64,000 nucleotides of DNA, taken from positions 124,001 through 188,000 of the forward strand of contig NZ_CP149928.1 of the NCBI RefSeq assembly GCF_037949285.1, given 5' to 3'. The DNA comes from Thioclava sp. GXIMD4216 (GTDB taxonomy: Bacteria; Pseudomonadota; Alphaproteobacteria; Rhodobacterales; Rhodobacteraceae). Position 1 is the first letter of the stretch; every line of letters begins with the position of its first letter. Below the pieces are notes generated by a model, which searched no databases, was not told the DNA's origin, and saw nothing but the letters and a program-made list of their open reading frames with translations. Position numbers and translations under genes: made by a program. Below are positions 1 to 8,308 of the stretch, one piece after another.

Positions 1-1154
1 AACCCGTGCTGGTCGATCCGCTCGGCATAAGCATAGGCGCCGGAGAGTGGCGAAAGCCCGCCCTTGGCCACGGCCCCGAGCGATTTTTCGAGAATGGTCG
101 TAAGCCCGCCCTTCTTGTTACCGGGGCTCGGGTTGTTATCGAGCGAGGCGCCGTTCTTGCCGACATAGTCGCGCCACCAGGTGATCATGTCGCGGATTTT
201 CTGGCCATTGGCAGCATCCGCACGCGCGATCAGAAGATGCTCTGCGCCGAAGATCTCGGGTGTTTCGGAGAGAATTGACGTGCCGCCCGCCGCCACCAGA
301 AGATCGGACGCGACCCCCAGCGCCGGATTGGCCGTAATGCCCGAAAACCCGTCCGAGCCGCCGCATTGCATCCCGAGGGTGAGTTTTGAAACGGGCTGGG
401 TGGAACGGCGGTCCATATTGGCCGCCGCTGCGATCGGCTCCAAGAGTTCGACGGCGCGCCGCACGGCCGAACGCGAGCCTCCGACGTCCTGAATATTGAA
501 GGTCTTGATACGCTCACGGGTCCAGTCGCTTGGCTTGTAAAGCGTCAGCTGGTTGACTTCACATCCCAGCCCCACGATCAGAACGCCCCCGAAGTTGGGG
601 TGGTCCCGATAGCCCTTGAGCGTGCGCACGAGGGTGTCAAAGCCCTCGCCCTGATTGGTCATGCCGCAGCCCTGATCGTGGACGATGGGCGCGAATCCGT
701 CGATCTGCGGATATTTCGGTTTGAGAATGCGGTTAGCTTCGGCGGCAATCGCGTCGCAGACTGTCGAGGAGCAGTTCACCGAGGCCATGATGCCGATATA
801 GTTGCGCGTGCCCACACGGCCATCGGGGCGCGCATAGCCCTCGAATGTTTGTCGTGCCGGAGGAACGGGCAGGCTGCCCTTGACCGATGACTGGTCGGAA
901 TGCTGATCGGGCAGGGCGCAGTTATGAGAATGCACATGCGCCCCTGCCGCGATATCCGCGGAGGCGACTGCCATAACCTGCCCGTATTTGACCACAGCGT
1001 CCCCCCTGCGCAGATCATGGCGGGCGATCTTATGCCCTCGCGGGATCGGGTCGGCTGCGACGATCCCTTCGACCGTCTCGCCTGCCATGATGTCGCGCAG
1101 CGCCACGGCGACCGTATCCTGTGGATCCAGAATGATCAGTTCGGGTAGGTTCAT
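1..1154 (-). CDS. uxaA: Altronate dehydratase (UxaA family), 3' end outside window
   Basis: Dehydrates D-altronate to 2-keto-3-deoxy-D-gluconate in the cytoplasm. About 384 codons are visible; family members run near 500 residues, so the C-terminus lies beyond the left edge. An N-terminal SAF-like domain (residues ~1-85, with HVHSHN) is followed by the dehydratase core beginning GRVGTRNY, with conserved Cys in MASVNCSS and DQGCGM. The ATG overlaps the stop of the upstream reductase gene as ATGA, so the two are translationally coupled in one leftward operon. Galactarate dehydratase is a related alternative, but the reductase/dehydrogenase neighbours favour altronate. Confidence 0.87.
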   Translation of the reverse strand, partial: MNLPELIILDPQDTVAVALRDIMAGETVEGIVAADPIPRGHKIARHDLRRGDAVVKYGQVMAVASADIAAGAHVHSHNCALPDQHSDQSSVKGSLPVPPARQTFEGYARPDGRVGTRNYIGIMASVNCSSTVCDAIAAEANRILKPKYPQIDGFAPIVHDQGCGMTNQGEGFDTLVRTLKGYRDHPNFGGVLIVGLGCEVNQLTLYKPSDWTRERIKTFNIQDVGGSRSAVRRAVELLEPIAAAANMDRRSTQPVSKLTLGMQCGGSDGFSGITANPALGVASDLLVAAGGTSILSETPEIFGAEHLLIARADAANGQKIRDMITWWRDYVGKNGASLDNNPSPGNKKGGLTTILEKSLGAVAKGGLSPLSGAYAYAERIDQHG

Positions 1155-2272
1155 TGGTCTATTCTTTCGACAGCCTGCAGGAATAGGTCGAGCTGCGGCG
1201 CGCAAAATGCGGGGTCGGCGGCACGGACCCACTGCAGGAAGGCTCCGATCCGGCGCTCGAGTTTCTGGATGTGGTTCTGGGCAATATCGGCAATCCGGTG
1301 GTCCAGAAACGGATTGGCAAACCTTTCGAGGGTCTGCGCCAGATAGGCACGGGCCTGCGCTTCCATTCCATGACAGGCAAAACCGGGAAGCACCTCCGCC
1401 TCGATTATGGCCCTCACCCGCGCACCGGTCTCGCCTGCCAGAAGATCGCGCACGATCGCATCTGGCTGGCGCTCCGGCCCGTCCTGTGCCAGCCAGATCG
1501 CCGCCATCGCGGTATGTGCGAGGTTGAGAATATGCAGCTTGAGCCGCTCGATTTCCTCGAGCCGCGCGACCAGCTGAACGGCTGGATGCGAGGTGGGCGC
1601 CTCCAGTCCGGGTTGGCTCTCGATGGCCCAGAGCGCATAGGGTTCGGCGACGGCCCCGACCGGCTCGATCGGCTCGGACACGATCCGATCCACGAGGCTG
1701 TTGGCCCATAAGCAGCGCTCGAGCCAGTCGGTCAGGTCCGCGCCTGCGTCCTGTTGCGCGGCAATCTGTATCACGCGCGCTTTCAGGACGGTTCCGTTAT
1801 TGGGGATAAGCTCCATGGGGAAAATAGTGAGTGGAGCGCCGCCTGCGGCATGGCGTGCGGCCAGAAGATGGTAGAGTTTGGCGGGATAGCTCTGTTCCTG
1901 CGATGGCAGGGGATCGCTATCGGCGGTGCGCGGTTCGTAGCCCGCATCGCCTGTATTCGACAGGATGACCTCGGCTTCCTCCACGATGATGCGCGTCAGC
2001 TCATCCCACTGCGATACCGTCGAGAGGGTCCGGCGGACGGATGTCACACGGCTTGTCTCGTCGATCACACGCCCCTCTGACAGGCCGCGGATAAGCACAG
2101 GATATCCGTCGTGAGCGGCCATCGCACCCAAGCGCGCCGCGCGCGCCGGATCACCAGAGCTCTGCACTACAGTGATGTTGCGCGCGGGGCTGCCTTCGGA
2201 GAAAAACAGATCGGCATGTGCCTGCAAAAACCGCGAGGTACCGAACTGGACAATTGGTGTCGGCGCGCTCAT
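1151..2272 (-). CDS. Mannitol dehydrogenase-family reductase (tagaturonate reductase-like)
   Basis: Predicted NAD(P)-dependent reductase of the mannitol dehydrogenase/UxaB family, reducing D-tagaturonate (or fructuronate) to the aldonate. It is 373 residues, shorter than the ~480-residue E. coli UxaB. Residues 1-15 carry the family N-terminus IVQFGTSRFLQAH; FPMELIPNNG and the helical NLAHTAMA stretch match the catalytic C-terminal domain. The start at MSAPTP was preferred over an upstream in-frame codon because it gives an ATGA overlap with the preceding dehydrogenase gene and matches the family N-terminus. It ends in another ATGA overlap with uxaA, so the three genes form a tight operon. Substrate is inferred from context. 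Confidence 0.8.
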   Translation of the reverse strand: MSAPTPIVQFGTSRFLQAHADLFFSEGSPARNITVVQSSGDPARAARLGAMAAHDGYPVLIRGLSEGRVIDETSRVTSVRRTLSTVSQWDELTRIIVEEAEVILSNTGDAGYEPRTADSDPLPSQEQSYPAKLYHLLAARHAAGGAPLTIFPMELIPNNGTVLKARVIQIAAQQDAGADLTDWLERCLWANSLVDRIVSEPIEPVGAVAEPYALWAIESQPGLEAPTSHPAVQLVARLEEIERLKLHILNLAHTAMAAIWLAQDGPERQPDAIVRDLLAGETGARVRAIIEAEVLPGFACHGMEAQARAYLAQTLERFANPFLDHRIADIAQNHIQKLERRIGAFLQWVRAADPAFCAPQLDLFLQAVERIDQ

Positions 2273-3273
2273 GCCGGCATCTCGATCAATGCCTTCACCA
2301 CAGCGCCACGATCTTCGGCCCATTTGGGCAGGTCGGCCACCGCCCCCTCGAGCGTCGTGCGATGTGTCGCGAGCGCCGCCACAGGAACCAAACCGCGCGC
2401 CATGCAGGCCATCACATGCTCGAAATCGACTTTGAGCGCATTTCGCGACGCGATGAGCGTCGTCTCGCGTTTGTGGAATTCCGGATCTGCAAAGCTCAGA
2501 TCGCCTTTGACGACCGAAAGCAGCACATAGGAGCCACCGTGATCGAGAAACTTCAGACCGGCATTCATCGCGTTGATATTGCCGGTGGCATCGAAGAGCG
2601 TGTCGAACACGGCGTCACCTGCGTCGGAGACAAGCTCGACCTTGGCCTCGGGCAGGATCGATTGCGCAAGCGCGAGCCGTTCGGGCGAGTTGTCGCGCAA
2701 CGTGACACGCGCACCGGCAATCTGCGCGAAGAGTGCCGCACCGACCCCGATGGGCCCTGCGCCTACCACAAGCGCGCTCGACTCCGTATCCAGTCGCGAG
2801 CGACGCACACCATGGGCGCCGATCGCAAGGAACTCAACCATCGCCGCTGCAATTGGGTCGAGATCGCCCGCCGGATAGAGGTTCTCTTGGGGCACCACGA
2901 TTTCTTCACACATGCCGCCATCCGTATGGACACCGAGGACCGCAATATCGGAGCAGCAATTGGGTTTGCCGATGGTGCACGCACGGCATTTGCCACAGGA
3001 GAGATAGGGGTTTACCACGACCAGATCGCCGGATTTGATGCGACCGTCGGCACTATCGTCAAGCGCATGGGCCGAAAGCTCGTGCCCCATGACCCGCGGA
3101 TAGGCCAGAAACGGCTGATTGCCCCCGTAGATATGATAGTCCGTGCCACAGATCCCGATGGCGGCAATGCGAAGCCGCACATGGCCGGGCTTGGCGTCAG
3201 GGCGTGGCCGATCGACCACGCTCAGGGCGTGGGGCTCATCGCACAATAGGGCTTTCATAGCGGATACGGTCAT
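2269..3273 (-). CDS. Zinc-binding alcohol dehydrogenase (L-galactonate/L-gulonate 5-dehydrogenase-like)
   Basis: Medium-chain Zn-dependent dehydrogenase of 334 residues. Catalytic-zinc motif GICGTD and GHE (residues ~40-65), a structural-zinc loop with spaced cysteines (CGKCRAC...CC, ~95-110) and a Rossmann motif VVGAGPIGVGA (~170). A GGAGG Shine-Dalgarno lies 6 nt before the ATG. First gene of the leftward operon. Oxidation at C5 of L-galactonate would yield D-tagaturonate, which the next two enzymes would convert to altronate and then KDG; L-gulonate is an alternative substrate. The family is clear, the substrate is inference. Confidence 0.84.
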   Translation of the reverse strand: MTVSAMKALLCDEPHALSVVDRPRPDAKPGHVRLRIAAIGICGTDYHIYGGNQPFLAYPRVMGHELSAHALDDSADGRIKSGDLVVVNPYLSCGKCRACTIGKPNCCSDIAVLGVHTDGGMCEEIVVPQENLYPAGDLDPIAAAMVEFLAIGAHGVRRSRLDTESSALVVGAGPIGVGAALFAQIAGARVTLRDNSPERLALAQSILPEAKVELVSDAGDAVFDTLFDATGNINAMNAGLKFLDHGGSYVLLSVVKGDLSFADPEFHKRETTLIASRNALKVDFEHVMACMARGLVPVAALATHRTTLEGAVADLPKWAEDRGAVVKALIEMPA

Positions 3274-3468
3274 CTTGGTCCTCCCTCGGCCAGTCTGGCG
3301 TTGCCTCGACTATGGCACGCCCTGATCGACATGAAAAGCAATCTGTTCTTTATTTATAAAAAACATATTCTGGTTACAATCAGTCAGACATTTGCGTAAC
3401 ATCATAGAGATCGCATAATCAGACACTTAAAAGTTGCCCGACTGGGCAGGGCCTGAAAGGATATGCCG
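3274..3468. promoter_or_regulatory. Divergent promoter region of the hexuronate/aldonate locus
   Basis: A 195-bp AT-rich gap separates the leftward catabolic operon from the rightward regulator genes and must contain promoters for both. An A/T run (TTTATTTATAAAAAA) lies near its middle. No perfect GntR operator of the TGGT-N3-ACCA type is present; TGGTTACAATCA is the nearest approach. Confidence 0.45.
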
Positions 3469-4359
3469 ATGTCGCGCGGACAGCAGACACTGAAACAGGC
3501 GGTCAACCATATGCTCGATGTCCTTTTGGAGCTGGAGACCGGTGCGCGGCTGGGGAGCGAATCGGAGCTGGCGCAAAGGCTGCAGGCAAGCCGCACCACA
3601 ATCCGTGGCGCGCTGACCCATCTCGTGGAACATGGCCTGATCACATGGTCGGGACGCGATAAAACCGTTTTGCGCCACCCCGTGCCGATGGATTATTTTT
3701 CGCAAAGCGAATCGATTGCGCCAGCCGAATTGGCCGAGTCGCGTTTTCTGGAATGGATCTTGCGAACAGACCTTCCTCCGGGATCGATCCTGCGCGAAGC
3801 CGAGCTTGCAAGGCGTCTCGATGTTCCCGTCATGCAGATCCGCGAACTTCTGATCCGCTATCAGCCCAACGGGTTATTTGAAAAAAATAGTAGTAAAAAC
3901 TGGGTATTGCGCGGCTTCACCGAGACCTTCGCGAATGAATTGATCGAGATGCGGGCCTTGGTCGAGGGGGCCGCCTTCACGCGGCTTCTCGCCACTCGCG
4001 ACCCGGTGATCGTCGAGCAGATGATCGAAATGGAACGCCGCCATATCTCTCTTCTGGCGCGCGAGGATGCGGCTATGGTGGAATTTCCCGCGCTTGATGC
4101 CGCCTTCCACCGGCTCATCTGCGCATCGGCACAAAACAGGTTTTTTGACGAGTTTTCATCGCGCATCGCCTTGATCGTGCATTACCATTTCCAATGGAAC
4201 AAATTGGACGAGACACAGCGCAACCGCGTCGCTCTACGCGAGCATTTGCGCATAATCCGCGCTTGGCTTGCCCGTGATGACGGCGAAGCCAAGGCGGCTT
4301 TTGATGAACATCTCATGACGGCAAACCGCACACTTAAGGCGTCAATCAGCACAGGCTGA
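3469..4359 (+). CDS. GntR-family regulator with two winged-helix domains and FCD domain
   Basis: Predicted repressor of the flanking sugar-acid genes. Residues ~8-72 form a GntR winged helix (GSESELAQRLQASRTTIRG). Residues ~90-145 look like a second one (LPPGSILREAELARRL ... IRELLIR) directly followed by a helical FCD-type ligand domain (ETFANELIEMRALVEG to the C-terminus). Ordinary FadR/GntR members have one winged helix and ~230 residues; this has about 296. The second ATG (MSRGQQ) was chosen because AAAGG lies 8 nt before it; an ATG two codons earlier is possible. It diverges from the catabolic operon. Confidence 0.8.
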   Translation: MSRGQQTLKQAVNHMLDVLLELETGARLGSESELAQRLQASRTTIRGALTHLVEHGLITWSGRDKTVLRHPVPMDYFSQSESIAPAELAESRFLEWILRTDLPPGSILREAELARRLDVPVMQIRELLIRYQPNGLFEKNSSKNWVLRGFTETFANELIEMRALVEGAAFTRLLATRDPVIVEQMIEMERRHISLLAREDAAMVEFPALDAAFHRLICASAQNRFFDEFSSRIALIVHYHFQWNKLDETQRNRVALREHLRIIRAWLARDDGEAKAAFDEHLMTANRTLKASISTG

Positions 4360-4442
4360 ACCCGCCTGTTAGCGATAACCTCTGACTGACGCCCTTTCTC
4401 GTGACAACTTCTTCTTGACCGCTGCTGTTTAATTTGGTCTCT

Positions 4443-4453
4443 TGGTCCAACCA
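4443..4453. promoter_or_regulatory. Candidate GntR/FadR-type operator TGGTCCAACCA
   Basis: A perfect TGGT-N3-ACCA palindrome, the half-site arrangement of FadR-subfamily operators, lies 29 bp before the start codon of the second GntR gene. This suggests autoregulation or cross-regulation by the adjacent regulator. Only the sequence match supports it. Confidence 0.5.
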
Positions 4454-4481
4454 TAGTGCCAAGGCAGGGGAGGGCCAGCGC

Positions 4482-5219
4482 ATGACAACGACCGTCGAGG
4501 GCATTCGCGACATCCTGCGCCAGGAAATTGCCGAGCGCTATGAGCCGGGCGATATGCTCCCCAACGAGCGCGAGTTGGCCGCGCGTTTTGGCGTATCACG
4601 CAATACCGTTCGAGAGACGATGATCCATCTCGAGGCCTTCAGACTGATCGAGAAGACCCGTCGCGGAGCGCGGGTCCGTAAAGCCGATTTCGATATGATG
4701 TTTGCCGAAATCACCCAGTTTCTCGACACCTCGCCACGCACATTTTCGGATGTATTGAACTTCCGCCGGATTTCCGAGACGGGCGCCGCGCCGCTGATGG
4801 TATGCCATGTGACGGACGAGATCCTTTTGCGGATCCGCGAAGCCAATCGCGCAATCGGTCGGGCTCTGACGGCCGCAGAGGCGGCAGAGGCCGACTACCG
4901 GTTCCATATGGGCCTTGTCGAGGCATCGGGCAACAGCGTCTTGATCCATATGTATGAAGTCCTCGCAGCGCCGCTGCGCTACTACCTTGAGGTCGGCAAG
5001 TCTCAGAAACTCAATACTGACACTGCCCAGACCCAGCATGCCCGCATCATCGACGCGCTTGCCGCACGCGATGCCGACGCATTGGTCGCGGCGATGGGCG
5101 CGCATTTCCAGCACTCGGGAGATGTGCTGGCCGACTGGCTTTCGAAAAGGGAGGGGGCATCGGTTTCGCTCTGGCCTGTCCAGCACGCTCGGCAGTCAGA
5201 GCACATAGCTGCGCCCTAA
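4482..5219 (+). CDS. GntR-family (FadR subfamily) transcriptional regulator
   Basis: A 245-residue regulator with an N-terminal winged helix (MLPNERELAARFGVSRNTVR, ~25-45) and a C-terminal FCD domain with spaced polar/His residues (DYRFHMGLVEASGN, HARIIDAL, HFQHSGD) typical of metal/ligand-binding FCD proteins. GGGGAGGG precedes the chosen ATG by ~8 nt; an in-frame start 16 codons upstream lacks such a site. The gene ends 35 bp before dctP, so it is probably cotranscribed with, and controls, the TRAP genes. The effector is probably the transported sugar acid or a pathway intermediate. Confidence 0.85.
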   Translation: MTTTVEGIRDILRQEIAERYEPGDMLPNERELAARFGVSRNTVRETMIHLEAFRLIEKTRRGARVRKADFDMMFAEITQFLDTSPRTFSDVLNFRRISETGAAPLMVCHVTDEILLRIREANRAIGRALTAAEAAEADYRFHMGLVEASGNSVLIHMYEVLAAPLRYYLEVGKSQKLNTDTAQTQHARIIDALAARDADALVAAMGAHFQHSGDVLADWLSKREGASVSLWPVQHARQSEHIAAP

Positions 5220-5254
5220 GACACAACAGATCATTTCGTAAGGAGGAGACGAGA

Positions 5255-6229
5255 ATGAACATGTACAAGACTTTACTGGGAGCGACAGCCGCAATTGTAA
5301 TGGCCCTGCCCGCATTTGCGGCAGAGACCACCATTCGTGTGGCCTATGAAAACAACCCCGGCGAGCCGGTGGATCTTGTGATGCACCGCTGGGCCGAACT
5401 GGTCGACAAGGCATCGGGTGGGGATGTCGAACTCGAGCTCTATCCGTCGTCACAGCTGGGCGCGAAAAAGGATGTGATCGAGCAGGCGATGCTGGGCGTG
5501 AATGTCATCACCATCGCGGATGTGGGCTTTCTGACCGATTACGACCCGGATCTGGGGATCCTGTTCGGCCCCTATCTGACAGATGATGCCGCAAGCTTGT
5601 TCAAAATCTATGAATCGGACTGGTTCAAGGAAAAGGAAGCGAAGCTTGAGGAACAGGGCATCCATATCGTCATCTCGAACTATCTCTATGGCACCCGCCA
5701 GCTGTTGACGAAAACCAAGGTCGAGACCCCTGCCGATCTCAAAGGGCTGAAGATCCGTACCCCCAACAACATCATGCAGATCCGCGCCATCGAGGCGATG
5801 GGCGGGACACCGACCCCCATGCCGCTGGCCGATGTCTATCCTGCCCTGACGCAGGGCACCATCGACGGGGTGGAGAACCCCCTCCCCGTGCTCTACGGGC
5901 AAAAGCTGCACGAGCAGGCCAAGGAACTCTCGATGATTTCCTACCTGCAGAATACCTCGCTGTGGCTGGGCGGTCAGGCCTATTTCGACACCCTCGACCC
6001 TTCGGTTGTCGAGATGCTTGAGGAGACTGGCCATGAAGCGGGGCTCTATAGTCAGGAGCTTGCCGCCGAGCAGGACGCCAAGATCATCGAAGAGATGAAA
6101 GCGGCGGGTGTCACGGTGACCTATCCGGATATCGCCCCCTTCAAGGAGGCGACAAAGGCAGTCTATGACCAATTCCCCGAATGGTCCGACGGGCTTTACG
6201 ACCGCATCCAGTCTCAACTCGCCGAGTGA
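5255..6229 (+). CDS. dctP: TRAP transporter substrate-binding protein (DctP family)
   Basis: Periplasmic solute receptor of a TRAP transporter, 324 residues. It has a signal peptide (MNMYKTLLGATAAIVMALPAFAA) of about 23 residues and the DctP core: the conserved arginine segment LKGLKIRTPNN (~165-175), which binds the ligand carboxylate, and GTIDGVENP. A strong GGAGGAGA site precedes the ATG. Neighbouring genes suggest the ligand is an aldonate or hexuronate such as L-galactonate; sequence alone does not fix it. Confidence 0.9.
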   Translation: MNMYKTLLGATAAIVMALPAFAAETTIRVAYENNPGEPVDLVMHRWAELVDKASGGDVELELYPSSQLGAKKDVIEQAMLGVNVITIADVGFLTDYDPDLGILFGPYLTDDAASLFKIYESDWFKEKEAKLEEQGIHIVISNYLYGTRQLLTKTKVETPADLKGLKIRTPNNIMQIRAIEAMGGTPTPMPLADVYPALTQGTIDGVENPLPVLYGQKLHEQAKELSMISYLQNTSLWLGGQAYFDTLDPSVVEMLEETGHEAGLYSQELAAEQDAKIIEEMKAAGVTVTYPDIAPFKEATKAVYDQFPEWSDGLYDRIQSQLAE

Positions 6230-6236
6230 TATGACA

Positions 6237-6264
6237 GATCAGGCAGCCACCGCGCTGCCTGATC
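6237..6264 (+). terminator. Hairpin between dctP and dctQ (attenuator/partial terminator)
   Basis: A perfect 10-bp stem (GATCAGGCAG / CTGCCTGATC) with an 8-nt loop sits just after the dctP stop and is followed by CCTTTC. Such a structure can protect the dctP mRNA 3' end or reduce read-through, giving more binding protein than permease. Confidence 0.7.
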
Positions 6265-6304
6265 CCTTTCAGCCACGCATGGCCACCCTCGTTCAGGAGA
6301 TGCT

Positions 6305-6784
6305 ATGAGAGCCCTTTTCAAAACACTCGATCTCGTGGGCGGTTTGCTGGTTGCAGCGCTCGTCACAATCACATTTGCCGCGGTCATTGCGCGCTATGCA
6401 CTCGGCGCGCCGCTGCAATGGACCGAGGAGATGTCCGGCATCCTGATGATCTGGATCGTCTTTCTCGGCGCGATCGGCTGCGAGATAGAGCGCCGCCATC
6501 TTTGCATCGATATTGTTACCCTTCTGCTTCCCGAACGCGTTCAAAAAGTGATCGCCTCTCTCGTAGCGCTGGCTTCTGTGGTCTTGCTCGGAGCGATGGC
6601 ATGGTTGAGCTACAAGCTCGCCGAAAGCGCCGCTCTGAAGAAGACACAGATCCTCAAGATCTCGTGGTTCTGGCTCGATATCGCCGTCACGGTCGGTGCG
6701 CTCGGCATTGCCCTCGTCATTGCCTATCGGCTGCTGCGCGGCTGGACGATGGAGCGCGATGAGGATGACGCATTGCGCGAGTGA
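6305..6784 (+). CDS. dctQ: TRAP transporter small permease (DctQ)
   Basis: Small membrane subunit, 159 residues, with four predicted transmembrane helices (starting ~12, 48, 88 and 128) and the DctQ motif TEEMSGILMIWIVFLGA around residues 40-55. AGGAG lies 6 nt before the ATG. It pairs with the large permease to form the inner-membrane sodium-driven channel served by the upstream binding protein. Confidence 0.88.
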   Translation: MRALFKTLDLVGGLLVAALVTITFAAVIARYALGAPLQWTEEMSGILMIWIVFLGAIGCEIERRHLCIDIVTLLLPERVQKVIASLVALASVVLLGAMAWLSYKLAESAALKKTQILKISWFWLDIAVTVGALGIALVIAYRLLRGWTMERDEDDALRE

Positions 6785-6853
6785 TACCGCTCCCCATCAA
6801 GCATCCCACCAGAAAGGTCGGGGCGCAGCCTGTCTCTAGACCAAGAGTTTTCC

Positions 6854-8125
6854 ATGGAATGGTTCATCATTATCCCCTTCATGTTCGCGCTATTTGCCCT
6901 GAACATGCGGATCTATCTCGCGATGTTTGCAGCGATCCTGATCTATTTTCTGGCTTTCGCCCAGATGCCGATCCAGATTGCGGTTCAACGCCTGATCGCG
7001 CCGACCCAGAACAGTTCGCTTCTGGCGATCCCCTTCTTCATTCTGCTGGGCACGCTCTTGGGAACCACGGGCATCGCCACGCGCCTTCTGAAGGTGGCCG
7101 ATCTGCTGGTTGGCCGTCTGACGGGTGGTCTGGGACATACCAATGTGATGCTCTCCACACTGATGGGTGGGCTTTCGGCCTCTAACCTTGCGGATGCGGC
7201 GATGATGTGCCGGATGCTGGTTCCGGATATGATCCGTCAGGGCTATTCGCGCGGCACTGCGGCGGCCATCACCGCGGCCTCATCGCTGATCACGCCTATT
7301 CTCCCGCCCGGCATCGCGCTTATTATCTACGGGCTGGTGGCCGATGTCTCGATTGGACATATGTTCATCGCGGGGATCTTGCCGGGGTTGACCTGCTCGG
7401 CGCTGCTGTTGATCACCGTCTATTTCGTGGCACGCAAGCGCGGCTACAAGCCCTCGCGCACTGCCGCGCCCTCGTTGACGGAAACCCGCAGCACAGTGAT
7501 ATCCGCATGGCCTGCGATTTTCCTGATCGTTCTGATTATCGGCGGAATCCGGTTTGGTATTTTCACACCTACCGAAGCGGGCGCGGTTGCGACGGTGATC
7601 ACCCTGCTGATCGGGCTCTTTGTTTATCGCGAGATGAAGCTGTCTGATCTGACCAGTGCCTTCGGCACGACCGCTCGTCAGACCGCTTCCGTGCTTCTGG
7701 TGATCATGATGTCCTCGGCTCTGGGCTGGATTTTCTCGCTCGAACGTGCCGGTGTCATGCTGGCCGACTGGATCATGAGCCTGACCCAGAACCCGTGGCT
7801 GTTCTTGGCTGCGATCAATGTCCTGTTGCTCGTGCTTGGCATGTTCATCGAAGGCAATGCCTTGCTGATCATCCTCGTGCCGCTGCTGAAGCCGGTTGTC
7901 GTTCAGCTGGGGATCGATCCCGTGCATTTCGGAATTGTCATGATCCTCAATCTGGCGATCGGCACACTTACACCGCCGGTCGGGACCGTTATGCTGATGG
8001 TCTGTGCCCTGACCAAGACACAGTTTGCCGAATTCTTGCGGGAGGGCTGGCCGTTCTTGCTGGCTTTGCTGATCGCCCTGATCCTCGTGACCTTCATTCC
8101 GGCCCTGTCGCTCGCATTGATATGA
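6854..8125 (+). CDS. dctM: TRAP transporter large permease (DctM)
   Basis: Large subunit of the TRAP transporter, 423 residues and about 12 hydrophobic segments. Conserved features include LLGTLLGTTGIATRLL, the SNLADAAMM loop, ITAASSLITPILPPGIALI and the C-terminal GTLTPPVGTVM. The length is normal. It is the last gene of the regulator-transporter unit; a hairpin follows about 25 bp downstream. Only a weak ribosome site precedes the ATG. Confidence 0.92.
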   Translation: MEWFIIIPFMFALFALNMRIYLAMFAAILIYFLAFAQMPIQIAVQRLIAPTQNSSLLAIPFFILLGTLLGTTGIATRLLKVADLLVGRLTGGLGHTNVMLSTLMGGLSASNLADAAMMCRMLVPDMIRQGYSRGTAAAITAASSLITPILPPGIALIIYGLVADVSIGHMFIAGILPGLTCSALLLITVYFVARKRGYKPSRTAAPSLTETRSTVISAWPAIFLIVLIIGGIRFGIFTPTEAGAVATVITLLIGLFVYREMKLSDLTSAFGTTARQTASVLLVIMMSSALGWIFSLERAGVMLADWIMSLTQNPWLFLAAINVLLLVLGMFIEGNALLIILVPLLKPVVVQLGIDPVHFGIVMILNLAIGTLTPPVGTVMLMVCALTKTQFAEFLREGWPFLLALLIALILVTFIPALSLALI

Positions 8126-8149
8126 TGTCCGACCACCTGTGCGGCCCGT

Positions 8150-8182
8150 CCTGAAGGCGAGAGACAAGCGCCCGCCTTCAGG
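8150..8182. terminator. Hairpin after dctM
   Basis: A 10-bp perfect inverted repeat (CCTGAAGGCG / CGCCTTCAGG) with a 13-nt loop between the convergent dctM and pstB genes. There is no clear T-run, so termination is plausible but unproven. Confidence 0.45.
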
Positions 8183-8308
8183 CTCCTTGGCGAATGGTGG
8201 TCTCGGCAGGCAAAGCATTCGTGTCCCGAGATCGAAAGCTGTCCCGCGCATGGGGCAGCTTGTCTCTTATGGCAACATCACTTCATCCGCGACCTTTTGA
8301 GTGCGGCA

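Noticed and set aside
7280..8251. 323-codon minus-strand open frame
   Set aside because: Antisense shadow of dctM; Gln/Arg/Asp-rich and with no start signal.
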